Of a stretch of DNA of 64,000 bases, positions 8,504 to 17,450 are shown in pieces. Both the position numbers and the translations under genes were made by a program. The notes beneath the pieces were generated by a model. The model saw nothing but the letters and a program-made list of their open reading frames with translations. It had not been told where the DNA came from and did no database searches. The stretch lies in contig NZ_JAOQJL010000001.1 in NCBI RefSeq assembly GCF_025566965.1, positions 179,958-243,957 of the forward strand, in the 5' to 3' direction. The stretch is from Blautia_A ammoniilytica. GTDB lineage: Bacteria > Bacillota > Clostridia > Lachnospirales > Lachnospiraceae. How positions within the stretch are numbered: the stretch's first letter is position 1; each line of letters opens with the position of its first letter.

Positions 8504-9442
8504 ATGAATAAAAAATTAATGAAAAAACTTACAGCAATCGGTGTTGCAGCAGCAATGACAGTTCCATGTGGAGCAGTGATGGCAGAGGAAAGCAAGGATA
8601 CAGAGAAAAAGGATGTTCTGATCGGTCTTCTTGTTTATAATGATAAAAATGAATTTATCCAGAAGCTGATTGATGGTGCCCAGAAAAAATGTGATAAATA
8701 TGGATATGAACTGGTGGAATATGGCGCTGATAAGGATGCTGCAAAAGAAATGACCAACATGGAAGACCTTCTGTCATTGAATCCGGATGTGATTCTTTAT
8801 AATCCTGTGGATTCCGATGCAGCAGGAGCCACTCTTGCTCTTGCCAACGATGCCGGGATCCCGGTTATTACTGTTGACCGTGTGGCAAATTCAGGAGAAG
8901 TGATCTCTCATCTTGCATCCGACAATGTATATGGCGGAAAGATTGCAGGAGAGTACATTGTAGAACAGCTTGGCGATGATGGCGGTGAAGTAGTGGAGAT
9001 CCAGGGACAGGCAGGAACTTCTGCTGCCCGTGACAGAGGACAGGGCTTCCATGAAGCGGTTGATGATGTGGAAGGCATTGATGTAGTTGTCAGTGATATC
9101 GGTAACTGGGATAAAGCAGAAGGTATGACCATTATGGAAAATGCACTGCAGGCACATCCTGATATTAAGGCAGTATTTGCCCACAATGATACAATGGCAA
9201 TGGGCGCAATGGAAGCATGCCAGGCAGCAGGCAGAGAAGATATTGTGATCGTTGGTTTTGATGCAGATGACGATGCAGTACAGGCAGTAAAAGATGGAAA
9301 ACTGGCAGGAACTGTAGCACAACAGCCAGAGCTTATGGGAACAGGAGGCGTGGATCTGGCTCATGATTATCTGGAAGGAAAAGAGATTGAGGAGTCTACA
9401 GCGATTGAAGTAACTCTGATCACCAAAGACACAGCAGAATAA
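8504..9442 (+). CDS. Sugar ABC transporter substrate-binding protein (RbsB type)
   Basis: Periplasmic-binding-protein-like sugar receptor (Peripla_BP_4 fold) that should deliver a monosaccharide to the permease. ATG at 8504 follows AGGAGAAGG at 8491-8499, giving 312 residues. Features include LIGLLVYNDKNEFIQKLIDG at the start of the mature chain, NPVDSDA, VTVDRVANSG, the pentose/hexose-binder stretch HNDTMAMGAMEA, and VGFDADDDAV. The export signal (MNKKLMKKLTAIG..., ending near VMA/EE) has a cysteine in the context TVPCG, which is a poor lipobox. The protein may therefore be released or held by other means, unlike most Gram-positive binding proteins. It is the last importer gene; about 85 bp separate it from the regulator. 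Confidence 0.92.
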   Translation: MNKKLMKKLTAIGVAAAMTVPCGAVMAEESKDTEKKDVLIGLLVYNDKNEFIQKLIDGAQKKCDKYGYELVEYGADKDAAKEMTNMEDLLSLNPDVILYNPVDSDAAGATLALANDAGIPVITVDRVANSGEVISHLASDNVYGGKIAGEYIVEQLGDDGGEVVEIQGQAGTSAARDRGQGFHEAVDDVEGIDVVVSDIGNWDKAEGMTIMENALQAHPDIKAVFAHNDTMAMGAMEACQAAGREDIVIVGFDADDDAVQAVKDGKLAGTVAQQPELMGTGGVDLAHDYLEGKEIEESTAIEVTLITKDTAE

Positions 9443-9530
9443 TCTGAAAAAATGGTTGCTTTTCTGTTTTATTTAGATTACCTTAAAAAAGACAACCAGT
9501 ATAATATACAGTGTAAACAGGAGGCGTATG

Positions 9531-10316
9531 ATGAATAAAACAGAAAGGCACCAGATAATCCTGGATTATATGCATAAAAATGGTAAAAAAGGAGAAATCG
9601 AGGAGCTTGTAAAAACCTGTGGCGTGACCAATGAAACCATCCGTAAGGATCTGATCCAGCTGGAAAAAAAGAATCTGATAAGGAGAGTCCTTGGAGGGGC
9701 GGTACTGGTAGAAGAATTTGATGAGAAACCATTTAATAATCGCTACTGGGAGAAACTGGATCTGAAAAACCAGATTGCTGCCGCCGCTGTTTCACTGATT
9801 AATGACAGGGATTTTATCGCACTGGATTCCGGGACGACCACATTCTGTCTGGCAAAAAAGCTTCAGAAGAATGTTACAGTGTTGACCAATTCACTGGATA
9901 TTGCCAGGGAGCTTGCTGTGGCAGAGGGAGTCAGATGCTTTGTAGCAGGTGGAGAACTAAGGGAAAGAAACATGTCTATGACAGGGGAAACAACGGAGAA
10001 GATCGTTGGCAGTTACAGGGTAAGCAAATGCTTTCTTACCAGTGAAGGAGTAGGTCTTGGATATGGGATGATGGATGCCCATGAGTCTGAAAGCAGGGTA
10101 AAACGGGCAATGATGTCATCCGCAGAGAAGATTTATCTTCTTGCAGACCATACCAAGTTTTCCATCCTTACCCCGATCGTAACAGCACCCCTGGAAAGAC
10201 TGACAGGAATTATTACAGATTCACAGATTGATCCGAAAATCGTAAATGCATATGAAAAAGCCGGGATACCAATGATTGTTGCAGATCCAGATGGAAGTGA
10301 AAAACAGCTGGAATAG
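9531..10316 (+). CDS. DeoR family transcriptional regulator
   Basis: Sugar-phosphate-responsive repressor. The N-terminal DeoR helix-turn-helix is clear (KTERHQIILDYMHKNGK, then VTNETIRKDLIQLEKKNLI and RRVLGGAV). The DeoRC sensor domain has the phosphate-site signatures DSGTTTFCLAKKL and VLTNSLDIA, plus LLADHTKF. Two ATGs overlap at 9528 and 9531. The second is preferred because AGGAGG at 9519-9524 then has 6 rather than 3 bases of spacing. A -10 box TATAAT at 9500-9505 with a weak -35 (TTACCT) suggests an additional promoter of its own. It probably binds the two ATTGG-N5-CCAAT palindromes near 5.8-5.95 kb and is relieved by a phosphorylated catabolic intermediate such as rhamnulose 1-phosphate. 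Both points are inference. Confidence 0.9.
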   Translation: MNKTERHQIILDYMHKNGKKGEIEELVKTCGVTNETIRKDLIQLEKKNLIRRVLGGAVLVEEFDEKPFNNRYWEKLDLKNQIAAAAVSLINDRDFIALDSGTTTFCLAKKLQKNVTVLTNSLDIARELAVAEGVRCFVAGGELRERNMSMTGETTEKIVGSYRVSKCFLTSEGVGLGYGMMDAHESESRVKRAMMSSAEKIYLLADHTKFSILTPIVTAPLERLTGIITDSQIDPKIVNAYEKAGIPMIVADPDGSEKQLE

Positions 10317-10335
10317 ACAGAAAGGATATGAATGA

Positions 10336-11532
10336 ATGGATAGGACCGGATTTGAAATACTGGCAGAAAAACTGGAAAAAAACGGAATTGATGTGGAATG
10401 GGTGCTAAGGGAACTGGATCAGCTTCTTGTGGAGGTTCCTTCCTGGGGATTTTCAAAATCAGGAACCAGATTTTTCTCTTTTGAACAAAAGGGAGATGCA
10501 AGGGACTTTTTTGAGAGAGTGGATGACTGTGAACAGGTTCTGAAATACACAGGAAAAGGCGGACAGATCTGTATGCATATTCCGTGGGATCAGTGTGATT
10601 ATAAAGCTGCCAGGGAATATGTGGAAGAAAAGGGGATGACCTTTGGAACTTTAAATACAAATATGTTCCAGGACAATGATTTTAGGCTCGGCACACTTGC
10701 AAATTCAGATAAAAAGATACGTAAAAAGACCGTAGATACACTGAACCACTGTATTGATGTAGCCCATACAGTTGGTGCTAAATCCCTGAATGTGTGGACC
10801 ATTGACGGGAGTGACATTCCAGGACAGAATGATTACAGAATGCGTAGAAAATGGATGCTGGAATCCTTGAAAGAAGGCTATGACCATGCAGTGTCCTGTG
10901 GCGTTCAGTATAATATTGAATATAAACTGTTTGAACCATCTTCCTACCATATGGATATTCCGGACTGGGGTACAGCCTTATATTATGCGTCCAGACTTGG
11001 GGAGCAGGCGAAAGTAACCGTAGATCTTGGACATCATGCTTTCGGTGTAAATGTGGCACAGATTGTTTCCCTTCTCATTGATGAGCAGCGTCTGGGAGCT
11101 TTCCATTTAAACGATAATGTTTGTGCAGATGATGACCTGATCCCGGGAACCATCAATCCATTAAGGCTTTTTGCAATTGAAAATGAAATCGTTGCAGGGA
11201 TTTGTGAAAAAGAAACAGAAAGCTCTGCAAGAAGTGTATTACAGGGACTGGACATCAGTTTTTATATTGAACCAAAGGTAGAAGCCATGATCCTTTCCGT
11301 GGTAAATCTTCAGACAGCCTATGCAAAAGCCCTTCTGGTAAACAGGAAAAAGCTTCAGCAGCTGCAGCTGGATAATGATATCCTGGGGGCAAATCAGTGC
11401 CTGATGCAGGCTTATCATACAGATGTAAGTCTTCTTCTTGAGGAGTGGCGGAACCGTCATGGGATCCAGGGTGATCCATATACAAATTATATTCATTCTG
11501 AATATTTTGCAGACAGAAAGAAAAGAGGATAA
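10336..11532 (+). CDS. rhaI: L-rhamnose isomerase-type sugar isomerase
   Basis: TIM-barrel aldose-ketose isomerase of the RhaI (Pseudomonas stutzeri) type rather than the E. coli RhaA type. It would convert L-rhamnose to L-rhamnulose with divalent metal. The 398 residues include SLNVWTIDGSD (after about 155), NIEYKLFEPSSY, the metal-site stretch VTVDLGHHAFGVN and FHLNDNVCADDD. AAAGGA at 10321-10326 lies 9 bases before the ATG. It follows the DeoR gene by 19 bp and precedes a rhamnulokinase, which supports rhamnose. The fold also accepts other aldoses, so the exact sugar is an inference from the whole operon. Confidence 0.85.
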   Translation: MDRTGFEILAEKLEKNGIDVEWVLRELDQLLVEVPSWGFSKSGTRFFSFEQKGDARDFFERVDDCEQVLKYTGKGGQICMHIPWDQCDYKAAREYVEEKGMTFGTLNTNMFQDNDFRLGTLANSDKKIRKKTVDTLNHCIDVAHTVGAKSLNVWTIDGSDIPGQNDYRMRRKWMLESLKEGYDHAVSCGVQYNIEYKLFEPSSYHMDIPDWGTALYYASRLGEQAKVTVDLGHHAFGVNVAQIVSLLIDEQRLGAFHLNDNVCADDDLIPGTINPLRLFAIENEIVAGICEKETESSARSVLQGLDISFYIEPKVEAMILSVVNLQTAYAKALLVNRKKLQQLQLDNDILGANQCLMQAYHTDVSLLLEEWRNRHGIQGDPYTNYIHSEYFADRKKRG

Positions 11533-11549
11533 GGAAGCAGGAACAGGAT

Positions 11550-13046
11550 ATGGACAGGAAAAAATACGTATTGTCCTTTGATCTTGGTGCTTCCAGCGGA
11601 AGAGGAATCGTTTTTTCTTTTGACGGAACAAGGATGGAGCAGATCTGCCAGCACAGGTTCGGCAATCAGGCAGTTTATCTGAACGGTACTGCTTACTGGG
11701 ATTTTCTGTATCTGTATCAGAATATCCTTGAGGCTATGATCCGTGTGGGGACACAGTATCCCATAAGCAGTATGGGGATTGATACATGGGGCCTTGATTA
11801 CGGAGTGATTGACAGCTGCGGCAGACTGTCAGGCAATCCGGTATCCTATCGGGATAAAAGAGGGGCTGCAGGAGCAGATCTGCTTTTGCGGAAGATGACG
11901 GGGAAGGAACTGTATCAAAGGACAGGAACCCAGTTTTTATGTGGCAATACAATCTATCAGTTATTTTATGAAATTCAGAAACATCCGGAGCAGTTAAATA
12001 ACGCAGAAGCAGTTTTAATGATCCCGGATCTGATCTCTTATTTTCTTACCGGCAAAAAGGGAGCGGAATACACTATCGCATCTACTACCCAATTGCTGGA
12101 TATGAAATCAAAACAATGGAATTTCCCTCTGATCAGTGAAATTGGATTAAGAAAAACACTTTTTTCGGATATAAAGTATCCGGGAGAGGATTCTTATACC
12201 CTTTTTTCAGAGATTCAGGACAGAACAGGGATGAAAGAGGCAAAACTGGTGACGGTGGCATCTCATGATACAGCTTCTGCTGTGCTGGCTGTTCCGGCAG
12301 CAGAAAAAGAAAATTTTATCTATATCAGCAGTGGAACCTGGTCTGTGATCGGGATAGAAACCAGGGAACCTGTGATCAATGAAAAGGGATTTCTGGGGAA
12401 TTTTACCAATGAAGGCGGATTTGGAAAAACGATCCGCTACTGCAGAAGCCTGACAGGAATGTGGCTGATACAGGAATGTATGCGGTGCTGGAAGGAACTG
12501 GGACAAACGATCACCTATGATCAGATGGGAGAGGGTCTGAAAGATACAGAAGAATTTATGTGCTTTATCTATCCGGAGAATGAAGCCTTCCAGAAACAGT
12601 GTGATATGCCAAAGGCTATCCAGGAGTATTGCCGGAAGACAGGACAGAAAGTGCCACAGTCACAGGCACAGATCGCAAGATGTATTTATGAAAGTCTGGC
12701 AATGAACTACCTGGAAACTGTGGAAATATTAAAGGAGCAGAAAAAAGCGGATTATGCCAGGATCTATATTGTGGGAGGAGGATCCCAGGCTGCGTTCCTG
12801 AACCAGTGTGTGGCCAATGCCACAGGAATGCAGGTGGCAGCAGGAATCTCGGAGGCAACCTCCTATGGTAATGCATTTGCCCAGCTGTATCATGCAGGAG
12901 AATTTCATTCCCAGTGGGAATTTCGGGAAATGTTGAAAAGAGAAGAAAATATCCGATATTATGAACCGGAAAACAAGGATGTCTGGAAGCTTATGTACGA
13001 AAGATACAGACGGGTAATAAAGAATGACGGAGGGCAGAGGATTTGA
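11550..13046 (+). CDS. rhaB: Rhamnulokinase-type FGGY carbohydrate kinase
   Basis: ATP-dependent sugar kinase of the FGGY family, predicted to phosphorylate L-rhamnulose at O1. The 498-residue chain starts with the phosphate loop FDLGASSGRG and has GIDTWGLDYG near residue 75, both typical of RhaB. It also has SHDTASAVLAVPA and YISSGTWSVIG in the middle and the C-terminal nucleotide-site glycines IVGGGSQAAFLNQ. It follows the isomerase by 17 bp. Its stop codon overlaps the start of the next gene by 4 bp, so the two are translationally coupled. Confidence 0.9.
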   Translation: MDRKKYVLSFDLGASSGRGIVFSFDGTRMEQICQHRFGNQAVYLNGTAYWDFLYLYQNILEAMIRVGTQYPISSMGIDTWGLDYGVIDSCGRLSGNPVSYRDKRGAAGADLLLRKMTGKELYQRTGTQFLCGNTIYQLFYEIQKHPEQLNNAEAVLMIPDLISYFLTGKKGAEYTIASTTQLLDMKSKQWNFPLISEIGLRKTLFSDIKYPGEDSYTLFSEIQDRTGMKEAKLVTVASHDTASAVLAVPAAEKENFIYISSGTWSVIGIETREPVINEKGFLGNFTNEGGFGKTIRYCRSLTGMWLIQECMRCWKELGQTITYDQMGEGLKDTEEFMCFIYPENEAFQKQCDMPKAIQEYCRKTGQKVPQSQAQIARCIYESLAMNYLETVEILKEQKKADYARIYIVGGGSQAAFLNQCVANATGMQVAAGISEATSYGNAFAQLYHAGEFHSQWEFREMLKREENIRYYEPENKDVWKLMYERYRRVIKNDGGQRI

Positions 13047-14779
13047 GAAAAATCATGAATAAAGCCGACAGATTTGTTTATGAATTGTGCAATGGCATTG
13101 CAATGACAAATCCGCTGGTTACAAATGATGAGCGATATAAGATAATCAGAAGAAAAGATCTGGATCCCGGCAAGGTTACATTGATCAGTGGAGGCGGCAG
13201 CGGTCATGAACCGGCACATGCCGGATATGTAGGAAAAGGTATGCTGGATGCAGCTGTATGCGGAGACATTTTTGCATCCCCTACCCAGATCCAGGTATAT
13301 AAGGCGATTGAAGAAACAAGAAGTGAAAAAGGTACTTTGCTGATCATAAAAAACTACAGCGGGGATCTTATGAACTTTAAAAATGGTGCGGCCCTGGCAG
13401 AAGAAGAGGGGATAGAAGTAAAATATGTAGTTGTAAGTGATGATATTGCTGTGAAGGACAGCCTATATACAGTAGGACAGCGTGGCGTGGCAGGAACTGT
13501 GCTGGTGCATAAGATTGCAGGAGCTGCTGCAGAAGAAGGTTGTTCCCTGGAGGAAGTACAGAAAATTGCAGCACATGCAGCAGATTCTGTAAAATCGATT
13601 GGTTTTGCATTTTCTTCCTGTGTGGTTCCTGCAAAAGGCTCTCCTACCTTCCAGATCTGTGACGGTGAAATGGAGTATGGCGTAGGGATCCATGGAGAAC
13701 CCGGGATCCAGAGGGAAACATCTGTTACCAGCAGGGAACTGGCAGCACGTATGACCAGCCAGCTTCTTAAGGCGCTTAATATGGAAAATAAGGGAGAGAT
13801 CGCCATTTTGGTAAATGGCTTTGGCGGAACGGCACTGCAGGAACTGTACGTACTTGCCAATGATGTGCGAAGAGAACTGGATCAGTATGAAAATCTTACA
13901 GTGTACCGAAGTTTTGTTGGAAACTATATGACCAGTATTGATATGATGGGGGCATCTCTTACCATTATGAAGCTGGATGAATCTTTAAAGCATTATCTGG
14001 ACTGTGAATCCTGTGCGCCTGCTTTTCGTGTGGACGGGCCTGTGCCAGTGATCCCTTTCAGGGAAACGGATCTTACTGTAACAGAGGCACAGGTTTTTGA
14101 AACAGAAGACTCCTGGAAGTATGTGGGAGAACAGGTATCTCCTGAAAATATAAAATATATGGTTGCTCAGATGGGACAGTGTATCATTGACCATGAGGTG
14201 CCTTTCTGTACCATTGATTCTTATGCCGGAGACGGGGACTTTGGGGCAAGCGTGGCAAAGGGATTCAGACAGCTGAGAAACGAATGGCTGATGCTGAAAG
14301 AGAAAGACACCATAGAAGGTTTTCTGAAAGCCTGCGGAATGATCATTATTGAGTATTGCGGAGGAGCTTCCGGACCAATTTGGGGTTCTGCCTTTATGGG
14401 AGCTGGAAAATGGGCAAAAGGAAAAGTATCTCTGTCTTTGGATGAGTTCGGCGAAATGATGGAAGAAGTAGTAAGAAGCATTCAGAGAACCGGAGAAAAA
14501 TCCTTTGGCAGAGGTGCAGTTGTCGGTGATAAAACTTTGATCGATGCACTGGTCCCTTATGCAGATACACTTGTTGCATGCGGAAAAAAACAGATGGATA
14601 TAAAAGAAGCTTTTAAGGAGGCATCTGCGGCAGCTGTGAAAGGAGCAAAGGAAACGGAAAAGATTGTGGCAAGAATGGGGAGAGCCGGTGTGGTAGGAGA
14701 GAGAAGTCTTGGACATCCGGATGCAGGTGCTTATGCCCTTGGTGTTATATTCAGTTGGATTACGGAGGCGTTAAAGTAA
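13043..14779 (+). CDS. Fused DhaK-DhaL kinase (dihydroxyacetone/ketose kinase)
   Basis: ATP-dependent kinase that binds a short ketose covalently to a histidine. The DhaK domain has ISGGGSGHEPAHAGYVGKG near residues 49-67, CGDIFASPT, and the substrate histidine in GVGIHGEPGI. The DhaL domain from about residue 385 has DSYAGDGDFGASVAKGF as nucleotide/Mg site and GGASGPIWGSAF. The TTG at 13043 is chosen because GGAGG at 13029-13033 is 9 bases upstream and the resulting N-terminus (RKIMN then FVYEL) matches DhaK starts; ATG at 13055 is the alternative. A second kinase beside RhaB is unexpected in a rhamnose pathway. It might act on free dihydroxyacetone, or on a C4-C6 ketose as erythrulose kinases of this family do. 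Confidence 0.88.
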   Translation: MRKIMNKADRFVYELCNGIAMTNPLVTNDERYKIIRRKDLDPGKVTLISGGGSGHEPAHAGYVGKGMLDAAVCGDIFASPTQIQVYKAIEETRSEKGTLLIIKNYSGDLMNFKNGAALAEEEGIEVKYVVVSDDIAVKDSLYTVGQRGVAGTVLVHKIAGAAAEEGCSLEEVQKIAAHAADSVKSIGFAFSSCVVPAKGSPTFQICDGEMEYGVGIHGEPGIQRETSVTSRELAARMTSQLLKALNMENKGEIAILVNGFGGTALQELYVLANDVRRELDQYENLTVYRSFVGNYMTSIDMMGASLTIMKLDESLKHYLDCESCAPAFRVDGPVPVIPFRETDLTVTEAQVFETEDSWKYVGEQVSPENIKYMVAQMGQCIIDHEVPFCTIDSYAGDGDFGASVAKGFRQLRNEWLMLKEKDTIEGFLKACGMIIIEYCGGASGPIWGSAFMGAGKWAKGKVSLSLDEFGEMMEEVVRSIQRTGEKSFGRGAVVGDKTLIDALVPYADTLVACGKKQMDIKEAFKEASAAAVKGAKETEKIVARMGRAGVVGERSLGHPDAGAYALGVIFSWITEALK

Positions 14780-14781
14780 AT

Positions 14782-15603
14782 ATGGAGATGAAAAAAATAC
14801 GCTTTTTCAGGGATTTGATCCGTATGGCCTGTGATGGATGGCAGCTTGGCTGGCATGAATATCACGGGGGAAATATTACCTATCGAATGAATAAGCAGGA
14901 AGCAGAACAGGTACAGCCCTTTTTGACAGAAGATTCTCCATGGGTGGAAATGGAGGAAGGCTTTTCTGTTCTGGGAGACAGCTTCTTTGTTGTTACAGGC
15001 AGCGGGGAATGCTTCAGAGATGCATCAGAGTATCCGGAAGAGGTTTTTGGAATCGTAAAGCTGAATGAAAAAGGAACCGCCTATAAGGTGTTGTGGGGAC
15101 TGACCGGAAATGGGGGAAAACCAACCAGTGAATTTATGCCTCATCTGTTTATACATGAAACAAAGGTGCAGATTGGGGAAGAATATAACAGGATCGTTTA
15201 TCATGCCCATCCGAAAAAGGCTATTATCCTTACCAGCATACTGGAGCATGACAGCAGAAAAATCACTAGGGCATTGTGGGATATGGAGCCGGAGTGCCCC
15301 ATGACATTTCCAAAAGGGATCGGAATCATCGACTGGTGTGTACCGGGAACAGTGCAGCTGGCTCAAAAAACCGGTGAACTGATGAAAAAATATAATGTGG
15401 TTCTTTGGAGCCAGCATGGAATCCTGGTATCCGCAGCAGACTGTAATGAAACCATCGGGATTGTTCATACGGTAGAGAAATCATCAGATATGTATCTGGA
15501 GATTCGGAAATATAAAGAAGAACCGGTTGGCGTGGTAACAGATGAGCAGTATAGAAAACTGGCAGAAGTGTTTCACCTGGATCTGCCTGAGGAATATATT
15601 TAG
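14782..15603 (+). CDS. rhaD: L-rhamnulose-1-phosphate aldolase
   Basis: Class II zinc aldolase that cleaves L-rhamnulose 1-phosphate to dihydroxyacetone phosphate and L-lactaldehyde. The 273-residue length equals that of E. coli RhaD. Signatures include GWHEYHGGNITYRM near the N-terminus, VTGSGECFRD, the phosphate/zinc region PTSEFMPHLFIHE, the zinc histidines in VYHAHPKKAI, and WSQHGILVSA. ATG at 14782 follows GGAGG (14764-14768) at a somewhat long distance of 13 bases; a TTG at 14755 is less likely because it adds residues not typical for the family. It is the last gene of the operon, just before a strong terminator. Confidence 0.9.
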   Translation: MEMKKIRFFRDLIRMACDGWQLGWHEYHGGNITYRMNKQEAEQVQPFLTEDSPWVEMEEGFSVLGDSFFVVTGSGECFRDASEYPEEVFGIVKLNEKGTAYKVLWGLTGNGGKPTSEFMPHLFIHETKVQIGEEYNRIVYHAHPKKAIILTSILEHDSRKITRALWDMEPECPMTFPKGIGIIDWCVPGTVQLAQKTGELMKKYNVVLWSQHGILVSAADCNETIGIVHTVEKSSDMYLEIRKYKEEPVGVVTDEQYRKLAEVFHLDLPEEYI

Positions 15604-15609
15604 TAAGAT

Positions 15610-15646
15610 AGACCACTTTAGGGAAAAATCCTGAGGTGGTCTTTTT
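15610..15646 (+). terminator. Terminator of the sugar operon
   Basis: AGACCAC...GTGGTCT stem with an inner AGG/CCT pair set, ending in five T bases at 15642-15646, directly after the aldolase stop codon. Confidence 0.9.
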
Positions 15647-15670
15647 ATCTGCAAATTTGTGAATTTAATC

Positions 15671-15699
15671 TTGAAAAAGTGAGGAAAATGTGCTAACCT
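15671..15699 (+). promoter_or_regulatory. Promoter of the glycine riboswitch transcript
   Basis: TTGAAA at 15671-15676 and TAACCT at 15694-15699, 17-bp spacer, with a TG extended -10. Confidence 0.6.
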
Positions 15700-15723
15700 G
15701 TATTCCTGTGTGTTTATTTTAAA

Positions 15724-15860
15724 TACGAATGACCGCCACAGTCGCACAGAAATAAGGCGGATTCGTAAACTCAGGAGAGTCTCTTCAAAAAAATCCGAGG
15801 AAGAGCGCCGAAGGTGTACGCAGCAGTAAAGCTGTCATTCTCTCAGGCAAAAGGATGGAG
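15724..15860 (+). promoter_or_regulatory. Glycine riboswitch (single aptamer with 5' ghost hairpin)
   Basis: The 3' part shows the glycine aptamer blocks: CTCAGGAGAGTCTC (from 15770), GAGCGCCGAAGG (15803-15814), a small CAGC/GCTG arm, and CTCTCAGGCAAAAGGA (15840-15855). A hairpin in front, 15724-15730 plus 15733-15737 pairing with 15756-15760 plus 15761-15767, looks like the reduced ghost aptamer of type 2 singlet riboswitches. No terminator lies between aptamer and gene. The Shine-Dalgarno bases GGATGGAGG follow the conserved 3' block directly, so control at translation is likely. The downstream gene is a Na+/alanine-glycine symporter, as usual for this class. Confidence 0.92.
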
Positions 15861-15868
15861 GAAAAATT

Positions 15869-17278
15869 ATGTTTACACAAATCAACAACTTTATCACATG
15901 GTTTGACGGAGTCGTATGGGGACTTCCGCTGATCATTCTGATCCTGATCACAGGATTTCTTTTAACCGTTCGGTTAGGTGTTTTACAGGTAAGGCATTTG
16001 GGAAAAGCCCTGAAATTCATGGTAAAAAATGAAGAAGGCGGCGAAGGTGAAGTTACCAGCTTTGGAGCCCTTTGCACAGCATTGTCTGCAACCATCGGTA
16101 CAGGGAATATTGTAGGTGTTGCCACTGCAATTGCAGCAGGAGGACCGGGAGCTTTGTTCTGGATGATCGTAGCAGCATTCTTCGGAATGGCAACAAAGTA
16201 TGCGGAAGGCTTGCTGGCAATCAAATATCGAACCATCGATAAAGATGGCCATGTACTTGGAGGCCCATTTTATTATATCGAAAATGGTATGGGCAAACAG
16301 TGGAGATGGCTTGCCAAGATTTTTGCATTTTTCGGGGCTGGAGTTGGACTGTTTGGCATTGGTACTTTTACCCAGGTAAATGGTATTGCGTCTGCAGTTA
16401 AGAATTTCTTTGACCCGGATACAGTACATACTGTTTCGATCCTGGGAAGAGATTATTCCTGGGCAACAGTGATCGCATGTCTGATCCTTACGGTATGTGT
16501 AGGACTGGTTGTACTTGGCGGGATCAAACGTATTGCAAATGTATCACAGGTCATTGTGCCTTTTATGGCAGTTTTATATGTGGCACTTGCATTGATCATT
16601 GTTATTACAAATATTACGGCTGTACCTGCAGCCATTGCCCAGATCGTAAAAACAGCCTTTTCAGGAAGTGCCCTGGCAGGCGGAGCGATGGGAACTATGG
16701 TTGTAGCTATGCAGAAGGGTATTGCCAGAGGAATCTTTTCAAATGAATCCGGTCTTGGAAGTGCACCGATCGCAGCAGCTGCGGCACAGACAAAGGAGCC
16801 TGTACGTCAGGGTCTGGTATCTATGACAGGTACATTTATTGATACGATTGTGATCTGTACCATGACAGGACTTGCCATTGTTATGACAGGAACCTGGAAT
16901 ACAGGACTGGAAGGCGTAGAGATCACCACTGCAGCTTTCCAAAAGGGTTTGCCATTCCCTCCACAGGTGGCATCCTTTGCATTGATGATTTGTCTGGTAT
17001 TCTTTGCGTTTACCACGATCCTGGGTTGGGATTACTATGGAGAGCGGTGTCTGGAATATTTATTTAACAGGAATCAGGGAGCAGTAAAGACTTATCGTTT
17101 ACTTTACATCATCTGTGTATTTATCGGACCATATATGACAGTTGCGGCAGTATGGAATATTGCGGATATTTTCAATGCACTGATGGCCTTCCCCAATCTG
17201 ATCGCTTTGCTTGCATTAAGCGGTGTGGTAGTAAGGGAAACCAAGGATTTCTTTAAACGTCACAAAAATTACGAATAA
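15869..17278 (+). CDS. Sodium:alanine/glycine symporter (AGCS family)
   Basis: Secondary transporter that takes up alanine or glycine with Na+. The 469-residue membrane protein has ten to eleven hydrophobic segments. It carries the AGCS signatures GLPLIILILITGFLLTVRLG near the N-terminus, ALCTALSATIGTGNIVGVAT, KGIARGIFSNESGLGSAPIA, TFIDTIVICTMTGLAIV and TILGWDYYGERCLEYLF. ATG at 15869 follows GGATGGAGGA. The glycine riboswitch in its leader makes glycine the probable physiological substrate. It is transcribed alone and ends at its own terminator. Confidence 0.95.
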   Translation: MFTQINNFITWFDGVVWGLPLIILILITGFLLTVRLGVLQVRHLGKALKFMVKNEEGGEGEVTSFGALCTALSATIGTGNIVGVATAIAAGGPGALFWMIVAAFFGMATKYAEGLLAIKYRTIDKDGHVLGGPFYYIENGMGKQWRWLAKIFAFFGAGVGLFGIGTFTQVNGIASAVKNFFDPDTVHTVSILGRDYSWATVIACLILTVCVGLVVLGGIKRIANVSQVIVPFMAVLYVALALIIVITNITAVPAAIAQIVKTAFSGSALAGGAMGTMVVAMQKGIARGIFSNESGLGSAPIAAAAAQTKEPVRQGLVSMTGTFIDTIVICTMTGLAIVMTGTWNTGLEGVEITTAAFQKGLPFPPQVASFALMICLVFFAFTTILGWDYYGERCLEYLFNRNQGAVKTYRLLYIICVFIGPYMTVAAVWNIADIFNALMAFPNLIALLALSGVVVRETKDFFKRHKNYE

Positions 17279-17292
17279 ATATCAAAATATAT

Positions 17293-17323
17293 AAAACAGG
17301 GGGCTGCTGCAGCCCTCTGTTTT
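17293..17323 (+). terminator. Terminator after the symporter
   Basis: AAAACAGGGGGCT (17293-17305) pairs with AGCCCTCTGTTTT (17311-17323) with a single wobble. The loop is GCTGC. The sequence suits both directions. Confidence 0.85.
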
Positions 17324-17450
17324 GTGCATATGGCGTTCTCCTTTTCTGTTTTGCATTCCAATACTGTAATCGTAAGATCTGCTTTTCCAACACTGTAATC
17401 GTAATATTGTCTTTTACAAAATAAATGATCTATGGTAGAATGATTCTGAT

